Of a stretch of DNA of 64,000 bases, positions 23,014-34,096 are shown piece after piece (the stretch's first letter is position 1; each line of letters begins with the position of its first letter). This DNA comes from Flammula alnicola. Lineage: Eukaryota; Basidiomycota; Agaricomycetes; Agaricales; Strophariaceae. The notes under the pieces were generated by a model. The model was not told the origin of the DNA and ran no database searches. It saw only the letters and a program-made list of their open reading frames with translations. The translations under genes and the position numbers were made by a program. The stretch covers positions 1-64,000 of the forward strand of contig JADNRV010000213.1 in the NCBI GenBank assembly GCA_015499995.1, read 5' to 3'.

Positions 23014-23976
23014 GTGATGTCTGGCCGGACAGCCAGCCAGCCGAGGACATCTGGGAGTTGGAAAAAACGGCATCAAAAAACGGCGATCGCAACGGCGATC
23101 GCAGCGGCGGGATGGCGGCGACTTTCCACCCGGTCATGGGACTTGCGCGCTAGGGGATAATGGGAGGCATGGTCTGAACGCCTCTCCGCTTTCGTGTTCT
23201 CTGGAATCAGATCAAGATATAATTCAATGACTATATGCTACTATGTAACACTGAAAAAGGTATTAAGGAAAGGCGGGTCCTAAGGTAGAGCTGTGTGGCG
23301 ACGCAAGAGTGGCTGGCCATTGCCAAATGAAGAGGGTGGAGTGATGAAGTCGGGGAGACAGTAACGGCGCTTCGACGAAGAGGTAAGGGTGGTGAGACAG
23401 CACGAAGATCCGCAAGCGCCAGCAGTATACAAATGCTGCTGCACCTCGGGTCGCTTTCCAGCGCCTTCGGTTTTGCTCCTGCACCCTCGTCTCCGACCTC
23501 GCATCGAAAGGGTGGTGGTGGGGCTTCTGCTTTGGGTTGCTGCTATATCTCCTGGTCGTGGGCCACTGCCGCTGTTGTACGTGCGCTGATGCCACTGCTA
23601 CCTCTCTTGGTCGTACATGTATCACCGCTACCTCTCCTCAATGCAATGATGTTGCCGCCGCTGCCGCGTTCGTTGTCGACGATAATACGGCCATCGAGGC
23701 AAATTCTGGTGCAAGTTTTGGCAGTTGTTCAGTTGGCGTGTAGGTATCGCACATGAAGAGAGGCGGGAAAATGGACCGGAGGAGAAAGGAAGCGACGCGC
23801 GAGTCGGAGGAGGCGCGAGGACACATCAGGACGGGGCGGCCGCGCTCACCTGACTGCCGGACTTTGCCGCCGTTCTGATCGCCGTGGACCCAGCCGTGTT
23901 TTCCAACTCCCAGATTTTATCAGCCAGCCACCCCCGGACACCCGGTTTTTCCAAGTTTGAGATCTAGATGTCCTAG
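23014..23976. mobile_element. Remnant of a hAT-like element, split by a nested copy
   Basis: The two flanks GTGATGTCTGGCCGGACAGC (23014 on) and CGGACACCCGGTTTTTCCAA (ending about 23955) occur together as one 75-base terminal segment in the element at 34635–35297. Here they are separated by a younger insertion. The left palindrome arm has no insertion at this point (…caacacg–gctctgcgg…), so this arrived after the arms formed. Confidence 0.65.
23043..23921. mobile_element. Nested 879-bp nonautonomous hAT-like element with 8-bp target duplication
   Basis: Inverted ends: ATCTGGGAGTTGGAAAAAAC at 23049 and its near-perfect reverse complement ending at 23915. It is flanked by an 8-bp direct repeat AGCCAGCC at 23035–23042 and 23922–23929. 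An 8-bp target-site duplication is typical of hAT elements. No transposase is present. The interior (about 23400–23750) is GC-rich with short coding-like stretches that could be a captured host fragment, but no domain is recognised. Confidence 0.65.
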
Positions 23977-24329
23977 CGTGTTGTACCATTTCAATCCCTG
24001 ACGAAATTGGTTTTCGTGAGGCCGGCTGATCCAAAAAAAATTCGTCAGTGTGTTTTTCTCATTCTGCATGTCTTCATCAAGTCTGTCAATGCATATTATA
24101 CAAACACAGATTTATGAAAATTTATCATGTTCATAGCAATCTCGAAGCCATTTCTTCCCGCGCGGCGCGGCTGCACAGCCACTTCCCACGACCTCGGTAT
24201 TGTCATTCGTCCATCGATCATTGACTCTGAGAGACACTGACATCCACGACAGCTCACTGTTAATGGCCATCTTAAATCCCCATGTATCACACCTTTCACG
24301 AATATTGAATCTGGGAAACCAGTAGATGT

Positions 24330-24771
24330 CTCGCTCTTATAAATATGTACAACAGTCCATTTACATACGGATACTGTGGATTTACATAAGCGCCCGTATT
24401 GATAATTCTGCCAATATCTGCATCGCCTGTGTATATGTGCGCATTTGCTAGACACTCTTCGTGTAAGTATCTTATCTAAGAGATTGATTTTCTTCTGCAA
24501 GTAAGTGGGCGGCGTTTGTGAAGCGCTGGACACAGACAATAATATGTCTCTAACTCTCAGTATTCGTTACATGGTATTGGGCCCAACTGTAGAACATGGA
24601 TACATAGAAGCCACACCTGGGAATTTGTCTGTATTAAGCGTTGAGGAGATAGTCGTAAATTGAGTCACGTAAAACAAAACTGTAAAACGCTGCGTTCTGT
24701 AAGGCTCAAATTCTGTTACGCTACTTTCCCGCAGTCTCAGAAACGGTCGAGGAATACCAAGAATCCATTAT
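24330..24771. other. Region right of the palindrome
   Basis: AT-rich, with no gene or repeat I can support. It does not resemble the hairpin cluster that borders the left arm. Confidence 0.4.
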
Positions 24772-25390
24772 CTAATTAAAATAAAAATCGATGTATTGTA
24801 CTTTATGTATAAGATTGTTCCAATGAAGAAATGTGCAAATGTCGGTAGAAACAGGAGGAAGAATATCTGGGAAAGGCAAAAAAAACGCACCCTTTCCGAG
24901 CAACTCGCTCAGAGCACAGGCTCGGGGACGGCACGGCGCTTCTTGAGGTAAGCCTTGTCGGTCGGACCATCGGGAATTCCGGACAGTGTTTTGTGGCCGC
25001 GTTGGAAGGGGAGCATGTGCGTTACGCCGACCAATGGTCGCCGGTACTGCACTTCCCGGGCAAAAGCCTGCGTCGTTATCCTCTTCCAGGGCTCCGGTCA
25101 TCTGGTTCAAGTATAAAATATGAGCAGTCATCAGAGCCACTCATGGAGAGAAAGCATACCTCGGAGTATGTGCAGAAGAAGTCATGAGGATCCTATCCGG
25201 CAAAGATTGGGTACGAGCAGAAGATGGGGTCCTCGTTCACGTCGTTGGGTCCTAGGGAAAATGCGGCAAGGTCCGTGGGAGGGCAGACAAATGAGGTTGG
25301 GGTCCCCAATGGACTGGCGCGGGCGTGAATGAGAACTGCCATGCTGAGAAGGATGGCGAAGAGGTTGAAGTTGAGCATGTAGTGGATCAT
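24772..25390 (-). pseudogene. Small secreted Cys-rich protein gene interrupted by an in-frame TAG
   Basis: ATG at 25390 begins a signal peptide (LFAILLSMAVLIHARAS). The mature part has the spaced pattern FVCPPTD…FCSYP…DPHDFFCTYSE, then a 58-bp intron (25102–25159) and TGALEEDNDAGFCPGSAV. This is the order seen in a widespread basidiomycete small secreted family (CPPTD…CSY…DFxCxYS…TGAL…DNDAGFCP). Between CSYPIFAG and DPHDFF an in-frame TAG stands at 25193–25195, where an acidic codon would be usual. The stop would leave a 65-residue peptide. The C-terminal extent after exon 2 is uncertain. It may be a pseudogene, a base error or a truncated secreted peptide. Confidence 0.6.
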
Positions 25391-26133
25391 GGTTTGGGGT
25401 CGGTGCTTTCGTGTTGTGTTGGAGGGGTAACTAAGACTCGGCGCCTGTGGAGAGGCGAGGATTGAAATGATTAACGAGCGCAGGATGCAAGATCGACTCG
25501 GGGAGGTACTTACATAGCCGTTCCTTGTTCCCTTAAGCCTGTCAACCACAGGAGAAACAAAATACTAATGCATCCTGAATCCTGATTTGCGTCAGCCATC
25601 CATTTTCGCGGCTCTAAGCTCTTCGGGAGATAATATCACGCAATTTATAGCTCTAAATACCCTTTCCGTATGATTTCTAACGATGTTGAATACAAGTTTC
25701 CTAAATTTACATTGGGGAATACGTAGTGATTTACTGCAATATGACAAGACTCATTCAACATGAAGACTACCGCAAGCCTCGATTCCACATTTAAAGCAGG
25801 AAAGTCGAAAATCTGATATCGAAGTGATCAACCAAAGGAGAGTTTGACAGTTGGAGAGGACCGTCAAGTTGCGGCGGATTGCCGGGCCGATGTGTCAGAA
25901 GTGATTGGTCAGCATTGTCTCCAAGCCTTTTTTCCGTATGTCTAGTTCGACTTGGACTATCATGCGAATGCTATCATTTATGTCCCTATCTCACTGACCA
26001 TATGTTCCCCCACTTTATTCATATCATCTGACGAAAAGATCTATAAACCCACGTTCGGGGCCTGTTTCGCATATTTACGCCTTGTTCTGCGCCACTGGAC
26101 ACGGACACCAAAGTAACGGAGAGCGTTGAGTAC
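25391..26133. other. Intergenic region
   Basis: Between divergently transcribed genes (secreted protein, minus; PX-domain gene, plus). No further gene or repeat is seen; it probably holds both promoters. Confidence 0.5.
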
Positions 26134-27318
26134 ATGAAAAGCGATACCGATAAACCAAATGGACCACTTGTAGTGGCGGATGGGTCAAAGAGAAGCACTC
26201 TGAAACTGCGCCCTCGAGCACCAAGCACCACTGTCTATGTCTCCAACGCCTCAGCCAGCGGTTCCGCTTCTGCTTCCTCTCCCCAACCCAATCCTACACC
26301 TCAACCATCCAGGAAGCCCCAGCGGCCATCGGAGCCGGAACTTCAGCCACAAGCTGACCCGGTACACCCCTTCGCACACAGCACCGCTAAACTCGAACTC
26401 ATACCCCCAACAACGAACGCGGATGGTATCAACGTCGAGGAGGAATCAAGACTCTACGATGACCTTTGCAGGACTTATGAGGATGAAACTGATGAGGTAC
26501 GTGGTTGGCCTTCGTTCTCCTCTATTCAACGTATCTAACGTCACCCTCCTGTAGTTCTCTCGAACCAATACGCCTGTATACCACGGCTCACGGTCTACAG
26601 GCCAAAGCCATCCATCTAAACTCTCCAAATCGAGACTGAATACCTCAACGCCAAGATCTGCTCCTCCACCTCCACGTTCCCTGCCTCCTCAATCCATCTT
26701 CTCCGCCGATATATTCCTGGCCGACAACACAGGAACCTCATCATCATCTCACGTTTCCCAACTCTTCGCTCAAGACGTGCGTATTTCTGGATGGACTACG
26801 GTCGGTGATGGGGCTGGGAAACCAGGCAAAGGGGTCGGGGCATATGTGGCGTACGACTGTGCAATTGTGACGCGGGAGGGTACCACGATGCACATCCTGA
26901 AGCGGTATACTGCTTTTGAAGAACTTCATGAAAAGTTGAGGAGGACTTTGCCGGTGCGTCCCTTCCTTTTTTGTCCCTCCATTCCAGTCACTTCGGTACT
27001 CTCTTCTTCCTTGCCTTCGCCCTAATTACCTCCTTTTCCTACGACATTTTTCTGTATCAGATTCATTTCTTCTCTTGGCCAATCTTACCCTTTTTTCTCG
27101 CATTCCTTGATATCATCGCATACTAATCTGTTGTTATTTTCATCTAGCGAACTCTTCTTCCATTCCTCCCTTCCCTGCCTCCAAAAGCGCCTCTCGCTCG
27201 CTTCCGCCCCGCTTTCCTCGACGGCCGGCGAAAGTTACTCCAGTTCTGGCTGGCCAGCGTGCTCCTCCATCCAGAAATTGGGGGACGGGAAGTCGTTAGG
27301 GAATGGGTGTTGAGCTGA
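26134..27318 (+). CDS. YPT35: PX-domain protein, YPT35-like
   Basis: Three exons (26134–26496, 26555–26953, 27148–27318) give 310 residues in one frame. The N-terminal half is Pro/Ser/Gln-rich and disordered. The C-terminal half is a PX domain: VRISGWTTVGDGAG, YVAYDCAIVTREGT, the phosphoinositide-site-like LKRYTAFEELHEKLR, the proline loop LPSLPPKAPLARFRPAFLD, and a C-terminal helix ending GREVVREWVLS. Yeast Ypt35 is an endosomal PX protein that recruits Vps13 to membranes. The ending just after the PX domain fits that family. The second intron (194 bp) is longer than most here. Confidence 0.75.
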
Positions 27319-28446
27319 TATATATCGCTCGCTCGGGAGAAACCGACCCACGAGGCCATGTCTGTCACATTTGTTGGAACTGGCGGCTTAAATGTCTGGA
27401 CATGTCCTGCGATTGTGGATGCGCTGGAAGTCTTCACTCTGTCACAAGCGTCTTTTAAAACCCTCATATGTATGTATCCTTGAAATCCTGTTTGGGGCAT
27501 TCTCTGTATTCTTTTTTCAGATACCTTTCGTCCTCTCACTATTCGCGTGTTATCTGTAATCATTTCACCTGATTTAAGATGCCTTTTTTTGCGATCTGTT
27601 CTACTTCATACATCTTTTACTTTCTTGATGCAGAATTTTAACTTTACCGTGCCACCGTGCTCTTCATCTACGGGCGGCGATGACGGCTCAAAGGTGCCTT
27701 TTGATACGTTTGACCCGTATTATTGGCCATAACCTTTGCGACACCCACGCACTCACATAGTTCGTTGTTCTATTACATTGGAAGAGCAGACCTACTAACA
27801 CCCAGGTTCCTAGAGACTTCGCCACGTTCGTGTTTTTTTTTTGTTTTGCGGGCGCCAGGAGACATGGACTCTCCTTTCTTGAACAAGCAGTTTTATCGAC
27901 AGTAGCAAGCAACAAATGACATGGATTGCTGATAAAGTACAAGTAACCTTGACTCCCTCGGTCGTCTGTTGTCTACAGACAAAATGTATTGCGGATGTGA
28001 CTTCGTTCATTGATTTCTCGCCAGGAAAATTTTCCGAGTGCCTGCGTCTTAAAATATTTACTATCTTCCCGCTTTTTCCCTTTTTCCGAGTCGCCCAATA
28101 CTTTGCTCGATTCGGCGTGCGCCTCAGATTTTGCTATCTTGATTCTTAACACCTCTGCACATTTACATCAGTATCCCGTGGGTCCAAACTCGAACCGGGA
28201 AATCTAATTTATTGCGTGGGCGAATCGCTCTCGAGCCCCCCGAGTCTAGCTCTCTTGTACGCCCCTCCCGGGAATAAGGTATCATTCCGTGACTGCGACT
28301 CCATTCAGCCTGCCAGTGTCCTCTTCCGAGTCGAACTTGTTTAGAAAAGGGTATAAAATAAATGCAGTATTTCATTTTACAGAGGAACAGCGCTGAGTGA
28401 TTTTGTACTAAGCTATGAATGGGATCTGATTTCAACCGCACGAGCC
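27319..28446. other. Intergenic region
   Basis: Between convergent genes (PX protein and pseudokinase). Contains T-rich runs (27832–27845) and one GC-richer block at about 28190–28330, with no gene, tRNA or repeat that I can support. Confidence 0.45.
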
Positions 28447-29690
28447 TCATGCCCAGGGGTCCTTGACCCAGCTGCCGTTAAGGATCTCCTGAGCACTTGC
28501 CCTGTCTTTGGGCTTGATCGCAAGACACGATCTCAGGAACGAAGCGGTGGTAGAGACATCTTGCTCTGGTATCTTTCCGCATTCAGTGAGTAGACTCTCG
28601 AGCTTCCCAACTTGAAGAGTCTCTCTTGCCGTTGCGACCGGCGAGGAGATGTATGAATCAGAGAAAAGTGGGCTCCCTGTCAATAAAAAATATGTCTGTC
28701 GATGATGATAATAAGCCTGTAGCGGAAGCGAAAAGTGAAAAGAGGCACTGACGGTGCATCCCAACATCCATACATCGGATTTGCCATCAATCCTTCCACT
28801 TCCCCTTTGGAGTACTTCCGGGGCAAGGAAGTCCTTGGGAGGGTCTGAGGCCATAGCACCTCCTATCGGACGTGCTAGAATATACATATATCGTTTAGTT
28901 TGTAAATACGAAGATGAGCGGGATCCATACCATGTGCGAAATTGCTCAAGTAGATGATTGCATACTCAATATCTTCTTCTGTACAATCCCATGTGTAGCC
29001 ATGTGGGATGGGCTGAGATATGACAGAAGGGTATGTGACGCCATCGCTGGCCACGATCTTCTCCGCTCTCTTGCTCTTGGACTGCTTTAGTATCTTCCGA
29101 ATAGAATCACTGGTCTGGGCACCCAAGAAGAGGAAATTATCTGCGATAACAGCTACAAAGGAATACAATCAACTAGAGTGAAATATAATAATTAATAATC
29201 GATTATGCGCACCGCCGTGAATGATCTTGTGCACAGCAAGGAAGGACAGTCTTTCCGATATGTCGCCTACAATCTTTTGGACAGTATAGAGAGGCAAATA
29301 CTGCCCGTCGTAAGTGTTGGTGAGGCGGAGATCCTCAACTGAAGATGAATATACGCGAAAGACGAGACAAAGATGCCTCTTCCCTTGGGTATCGTGTTCG
29401 TAAAAGTAGCTCAGCATTTCGGGAATGCCTATCGTTATATCCTTCAGAGGACCGAGGAGGAGGTTGCGCTCGTTGTTGCCCGTCGAGTCCTCCGTTGCCG
29501 CAATAGTAAAGATCTTGATCGCATTGTATGAGTCACTTGCTCTATTATTGAGCGCGAGCCAGGTGGATGATCGCGGGCCCCATGCAAGCTTGCGGGCTAT
29601 CGTCCATTGGCCATCCTTGAGGGTTTGGTCGAGCTGAGCGGGGAAATAGCCTACTGGTGAGTCGAGTTGTTCTTCAGGGAAGATGGACAT
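28447..29690 (-). CDS. SRPK-like pseudokinase (catalytic and DFG aspartates missing)
   Basis: Four exons (29690–29213, 29152–28931, 28874–28753, 28695–28447) give 356 residues in one frame. The kinase fold is recognisable: LAWGPRSSTWLALN in the Gly-loop position, lysine in YNAIKIF, IIHGAVIADNFLFLG in the catalytic-loop position, YLSNFAHARPIGG in the DFG position, DFLAPEVLQRG, SDVWMLGCT and LLTGSPLFSD. The HxD aspartate is Ala (HGA) and the DFG aspartate is Asn (SNFA). The Ala codon is built across intron 1, so a different splice could alter it, but the flanking frame is well fixed. Phosphotransfer is therefore unlikely, while the intact frame suggests a retained non-catalytic role. Confidence 0.8.
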
Positions 29691-29945
29691 TATAGAAGTT
29701 GGGGAGCAAGCTTAGTCTATCTCCATATTTCAACGTCTCGCGGAATATGGTCGTGATCAGAAAGTCAGATAAAGACTGTGTGCGAAGGACGAGACGAGTC
29801 CGACAGAGCGGTGACACTCAGTAAATCCAAAAATCAGGTGTATGTAAGCTAAATGTTCGAGAATAGTCAAGTATACAATTACCTGACCAATTTGTCGTCT
29901 GTATCGACTATAGTCGGACTAGGGTTCTGCCAGAATACTCATGGG

Positions 29946-30127
29946 TAAGTCAGGCTGCGTAAGGTGCCAAGCCTTGCCAAGCAACCCACGGCCATCCTTA
30001 CAGTCAAGTTGAAGTCAGGTTTATAGTCATGTTCCTCTCATTTTCGTCTTTTCGAAGTCAGTGTATAGTCATGTCCCTTGTTTCTACTAGTCAGGGCGCA
30101 GTCAGTTATGCATATGGTCATAGTCAG
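29946..30127. promoter_or_regulatory. Cluster of AGTCA motifs
   Basis: About nine AGTCA motifs in 180 bases, including a repeated unit GAAGTCAG..TATAGTCATG at about 30010 and 30055. It lies about 260–440 bases upstream of the pseudokinase start. TGACT is the half-site of AP-1/Gcn4-type bZIP factors, but a simple degenerate repeat is equally possible. Confidence 0.35.
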
Positions 30128-32034
30128 CTTAAATCCGGTAAGTGTCCGGTATTTGACGGTTAATAGTCTTCGCTTTCCCACTGCTGCCATTCCATAGCAC
30201 AAAAGTATATTATGATAGATGTAAATTAAACAACAATATGAGCATAAGAATACAGGAATAAAACAGCTATAAGAATCTCCGGAGTCTGATACTCAAGTTA
30301 TATTTTCAGATGAGGTTTTCTTGCCTTCTCTCCGCTCGTCAAGCTAAAAAAACATAATGAGCACAGCTACGGTGAAAAGACAGTCTCGACGAACCATTTT
30401 CTGGAACTCGAGGCAAATGGACGCCGGTTGAGTATAGCAGCGCGTCTTTCAAGATAGAGGGAATAAGATCTGGTACCGCCGCCGGCGTACCTTATGATCA
30501 GTATGCATAATACAGAGATTCTCGTGGCCGAAAACATACCGTGTTTTGTGGGCTGGGCCGTTCTGCGATGTATCTGCTGTCCGGTGGCCCTTCCATTCAT
30601 GGTCGTCGTTCGTACTCACAGGTCGTCCGAAGTGGCGGCGGGATTGGGTGGGGCTGCATAGGCCGCGTAGTTGCTCCTGTGCTGCTCAAATAAGGGGGCG
30701 AGGGCGAGATGACAGCCTCAAGCTCTGTTTCCTGCACGAAATGGGGTTGGAATGGGTTAGTGGTAGCATACGGGGCAGCGAGATTGTGACGAGGGTGCTC
30801 ATTACCTCTTTTTTGTTGCCATTGGGCAGCGCAGTGATGAGGACAAGCCTTCGTGGTTGTCATCGTGGTGGCGGTGGTTGAAAGAGACGAAGTTCAAGTT
30901 CAAACTACGTCGACTTCAACCACAATCAACAAGGTCACGTGCGTCGGAGTTTCATTTGACTTAGAAGATTTCGATGCATCTTCCGATTCTTGAAGGCTTC
31001 GAGTCCAACATTCACTGTAGGTTTCGAGCCTTTCAACACTACCATTGCTCAGACCGGATTACCATTCTCCACTTTTCCTGATGTTCATACTGAGGAATGT
31101 GGAATTGAGAGCAATGAGCTTGTAGTAGAAGACAGAGAAGGTTCAGACGATGATCAATGGTACTTTGACATGTACGGCCATTACGGAATACAATTACAAT
31201 CTACGAGACGATTTCATTACTTTTACCAAACTCTAACCTGACCATAGAACACGACTATTATCGGACCTTTACAAGACGTTAATGGGACATATATTTGAAA
31301 AAATGTTGCCATCAAATCAGTCTGCAACCGTCTGACCGATACATGACTGAAATACAGAAACCAGACTCCGAACGAACATATACGTGAGTCAGCCGGACTT
31401 TTGTGATTTACTGAGGGTGACAGCTCGTGCTGATTTCCAGGCTTTAGGATTGATCAGGACTTTGAAGGACCCACAATGACGGCAGTGAAGACCCGATGTG
31501 TATTATTGGTGAGTATAACAAATCTTGAGAAGGAGAATCACTCATACCCCGCCCGGGCATGTTTGGACGTTTCCATTCTCCCGGCTCTTTGTATTCTCCA
31601 CCCTTGAGTTCATAGTTGCCTGAGCCAAATGTACAGCCTGGTTCCCCTGCTCAGCGTGATGTGCGGCTCGCAGCTTCTGTCCAAATTGAGAAGGAAGGAA
31701 GAAAATGCCTGCTCGGCTGTTATTGCCCTCGTTGTCTGTCCGGAAGACTCCGAGGTGGGTCCACGCGCAAAAGAGGTGCTTGTATACCCAGAGCTGAGAT
31801 ACAGAGGCTGTTAGAAAAATTCGGTATTTCGATAGGATTCCTTTCGGTCTGATTTAGCGAGATCATGAAACCTATATTCTCGCATGCTAACCACACTGTC
31901 AGTTTCAAACAGGAAATCGTTCAAATCAAAATTCGTAATGCCATTCATTCAAGTTTGCAGTCGTTTATCAATACTCTGCCAATAACCAATATTTTTTTAT
32001 GTCTCTGTTTAGATAAAGACGAAAAAACAAATAG
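30128..32034. other. Gene-poor stretch with coding remnants
   Basis: Minus strand 30367–30863 has two short Pro/Gln-rich frames that might form a small spliced gene beginning MTTTKACPHHCAAQWQ; support is weak. Plus strand 31280–31500 reads in pieces like a decayed kinase start (NVAIKSVCN, then after an intron-like gap FRIDQDFEGPTMTAVKT) with stops between. Nothing intact is visible. Confidence 0.3.
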
Positions 32035-33328
32035 CTAGGTGTCCGTGTATTCTACGGGAACGATTGAAGAAAGCCATTCGACATCTTCCTTCTGAATAGC
32101 CCGACAGGCCTTCACGATCAGTAAAAAATCACTGCTAACACCTCCTTGAACAAAGGTTTGCAATCCATGCCCAGAAATGTACTTGCACCTGCGCAATTCG
32201 AGTTTCTTCAGGCTGGGGCGCAATCCCGCACTTTCGATCAGGGCAGCATCGGAGAGGTTGGTTCGTTCAAGGATCAACTCTTCCAGGACTGGAAAGATTT
32301 GACCGCTGAGAATACGAAGGTAGTCTTCGTGCGGATGCTCCAGAAAAACGTGACTAAGTTCGAAACGCCGTATATTGGGGGAGTGAAGCGCCAGAACGTT
32401 CAGAATCCTGGTAGACGGCTAGATCTGTGGCAACGTACCCCCAGTCATCGAGCTCGTAATCTGACTCTGGCATCATCGCGCGATACCCGTCCAAACGGGC
32501 ATCTATGAGTCCTGGCGAACGGAAATTGCCCAAGAGATTGACCCCGTATCCAGGGTAGGTGACATCGGCTTTGCGAAGGTTAGGTACAGATATGATGTTG
32601 GTGTAGTGGGGATCAGCGCTTTGGCCATATTCTCCGTCAACCCTAAAATTGAAATCCTGAAGACGGGGTGCTGCGAGGATAAGTGTAATGACGGCTGCGA
32701 TATCGACTTCATAGAAGTTTGTAAGGAGGGAGAGTGATATTACAGTGGAGAGATGAGGAGGAGGCTGCGCTGGAAGGGGCCACGCTGGAAGCTGGAGATG
32801 GGTAAGGTTCGGAGAAGGGTTGAATGCAGTCGCCAACGTTATGTACGAAAGATGAAAATTCGGATCATCCTCTTGCTCTTTGGCTCTTAGGACGAATCGT
32901 TCGAGGATGGGAGCAGGCTGACCCTCCCCGATGCCGGTGACGAACTTTTGCCACGCCTCCCGAGAAGGCATGTCCAGGGTGAGCGACTTGATTTTGTGAA
33001 CTCGCTCCCTAAGCAAGCCTATGGCAGGAATATTGTTATCGTATGGAATATCTTCATGAAGGGTAATCACGACTGAGAGCGGAAGCTCGCCTGCGTTCTC
33101 GAGGTGAAGGCGAACATACTCGGCGTCAGTAAAGTGGATTTTACGGGAAAGATTGACGGTCGACCAGAGTTTTGGAGTTATAGCCGCGGTTTCAAGCCAC
33201 TCCCGGTTAACAGATCGTACTGTATAGAGAGTAGAGGAGTCGGCATCGACAACACCCTCGAAAATTTGGGACAGGACGTCTGTGGGTATGGTAGGATTGG
33301 ACATGCTGGACAGAATGGCTTTAGCCAA
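32035..33328 (-). CDS. F-box/LRR-like protein
   Basis: Two exons (33328–32466 and 32407–32035; 58-bp intron) give 411 residues in one frame. The N-terminus carries an F-box-like motif (TIPTDVLSQIFEGVVDADSS, then VNREWLETAAITPKLWSTV). The body has irregular leucine-rich segments (LTHLQLPAWPLP, NIRRFELSHVFLEHP, VLEELILERTNLSDAAL, LKKLELRRCKYISGHGL). It would act as a substrate-recognition subunit of an SCF ubiquitin ligase; such genes are highly expanded in Agaricomycetes. A second in-frame ATG at 33304 fits the F-box spacing equally well. Confidence 0.8.
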
Positions 33329-33336
33329 GATAGATA

Positions 33337-33508
33337 TCGTTCAAGTAGGACACAATCAGATCAGCTTGAGGATTGCCGTCGGGGCTGTTCTTTTGTGTGT
33401 GTAGATATGATGGGCACTCAACAATGAACATTCAACAATAGTCATCGTTCAAGGAAGTAGAACAATAAGATCAGTTTGGAGATTGCCATTGGGGCTGTTC
33501 TGTTGTGT
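33337..33508. repeat. Imperfect tandem duplication upstream of the F-box gene
   Basis: A roughly 63-base unit (TCGTTCAAG…GATTGCC.T.GGGGCTGTTC) occurs at 33337–33399 and again at 33445–33508, just upstream of the F-box start codon. Confidence 0.6.
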
Positions 33509-34096
33509 TTAAGCTTCTAGTGCTGGATCATTTAGTCTCCTGGCTCCATATCCAACAGACCTGTTTGGGTTGCATATGCGCACGTCTGAGGATGAACGGC
33601 ATGAGGTACATTCTGGGCGCTATCAGAGTCGGTGCTTTGACAGACAGCGCTGTGGGCGTTGATAGTACTCTTTTTTGGAGAGGGGTGCAACCTTGGCCGC
33701 CTGTTTCGCACCCAAAAGAAAATTGTTCTGATCTTCCAGTGCTCGAATATCCTTGTTGCATTTCCAATTCCTTTCGTCATACCGCCGTTCCTTCTTTCGG
33801 TGAACCGTAATCTAAACCATCGATATCAGTATTCTACTATTCCGGCCCGGCGTACATACCGTGGAGGAGAAAACTTAGAATGAGTAGAAGTATATAAATC
33901 TAGTTCTTATACTTTTTACGGACCGCCAAACAAGACATTCACTAGATATCACCTTTTCGAAAATTCAGCCATAAGGAATGCCTCTCCGGCAAGAAATGAA
34001 GCGCAAGAAGCGCTTCAAGTTCCGCTTGTAACTCTGTAATCAGTCTGATATCCCCGGAAGCCCTCGCAATGAAGGGAGATCAATTTCAATAACCAC
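33509..34096. other. Intergenic region
   Basis: No supported gene. Short frames near 33530–33780 lack homology and start sites. Confidence 0.35.

Larger units (their letters stand above)
15566..24329. repeat. Right arm of a giant inverted repeat
   Basis: Mirror of 6637–14405. The core 15566–22223 matches the left arm except for two homopolymer runs (A5/A6 near 14347 versus 15625; G7/C8 near 10936 versus 19036). From 22224 outward single-base differences begin, the first at 22224/7749. Outer sequence continues to about 24329 but is interrupted by transposon-like DNA at 23014–23976 that is absent from the left arm. Confidence 0.95.

Noticed and set aside
23433..23756. Reading frames inside the nested element as a transposase
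   Set aside because: Too short, low complexity, and without DDE-type or zinc-finger motifs.
6637..24329. The whole palindrome as a pure assembly artefact
   Set aside because: Outer parts differ by many substitutions and indels and only one arm carries the transposons, so two real arms exist; the artefact remains possible only for the identical core.
28160..28330. Possible tRNA (CTCGAACCGGG resembles a T-arm on the minus strand)
   Set aside because: No matching acceptor stem, D-arm or anticodon arm at the right distances.
31260..31500. A VAIK-containing stretch as a third kinase gene
   Set aside because: Stops interrupt it and no catalytic loop follows; at most a remnant.
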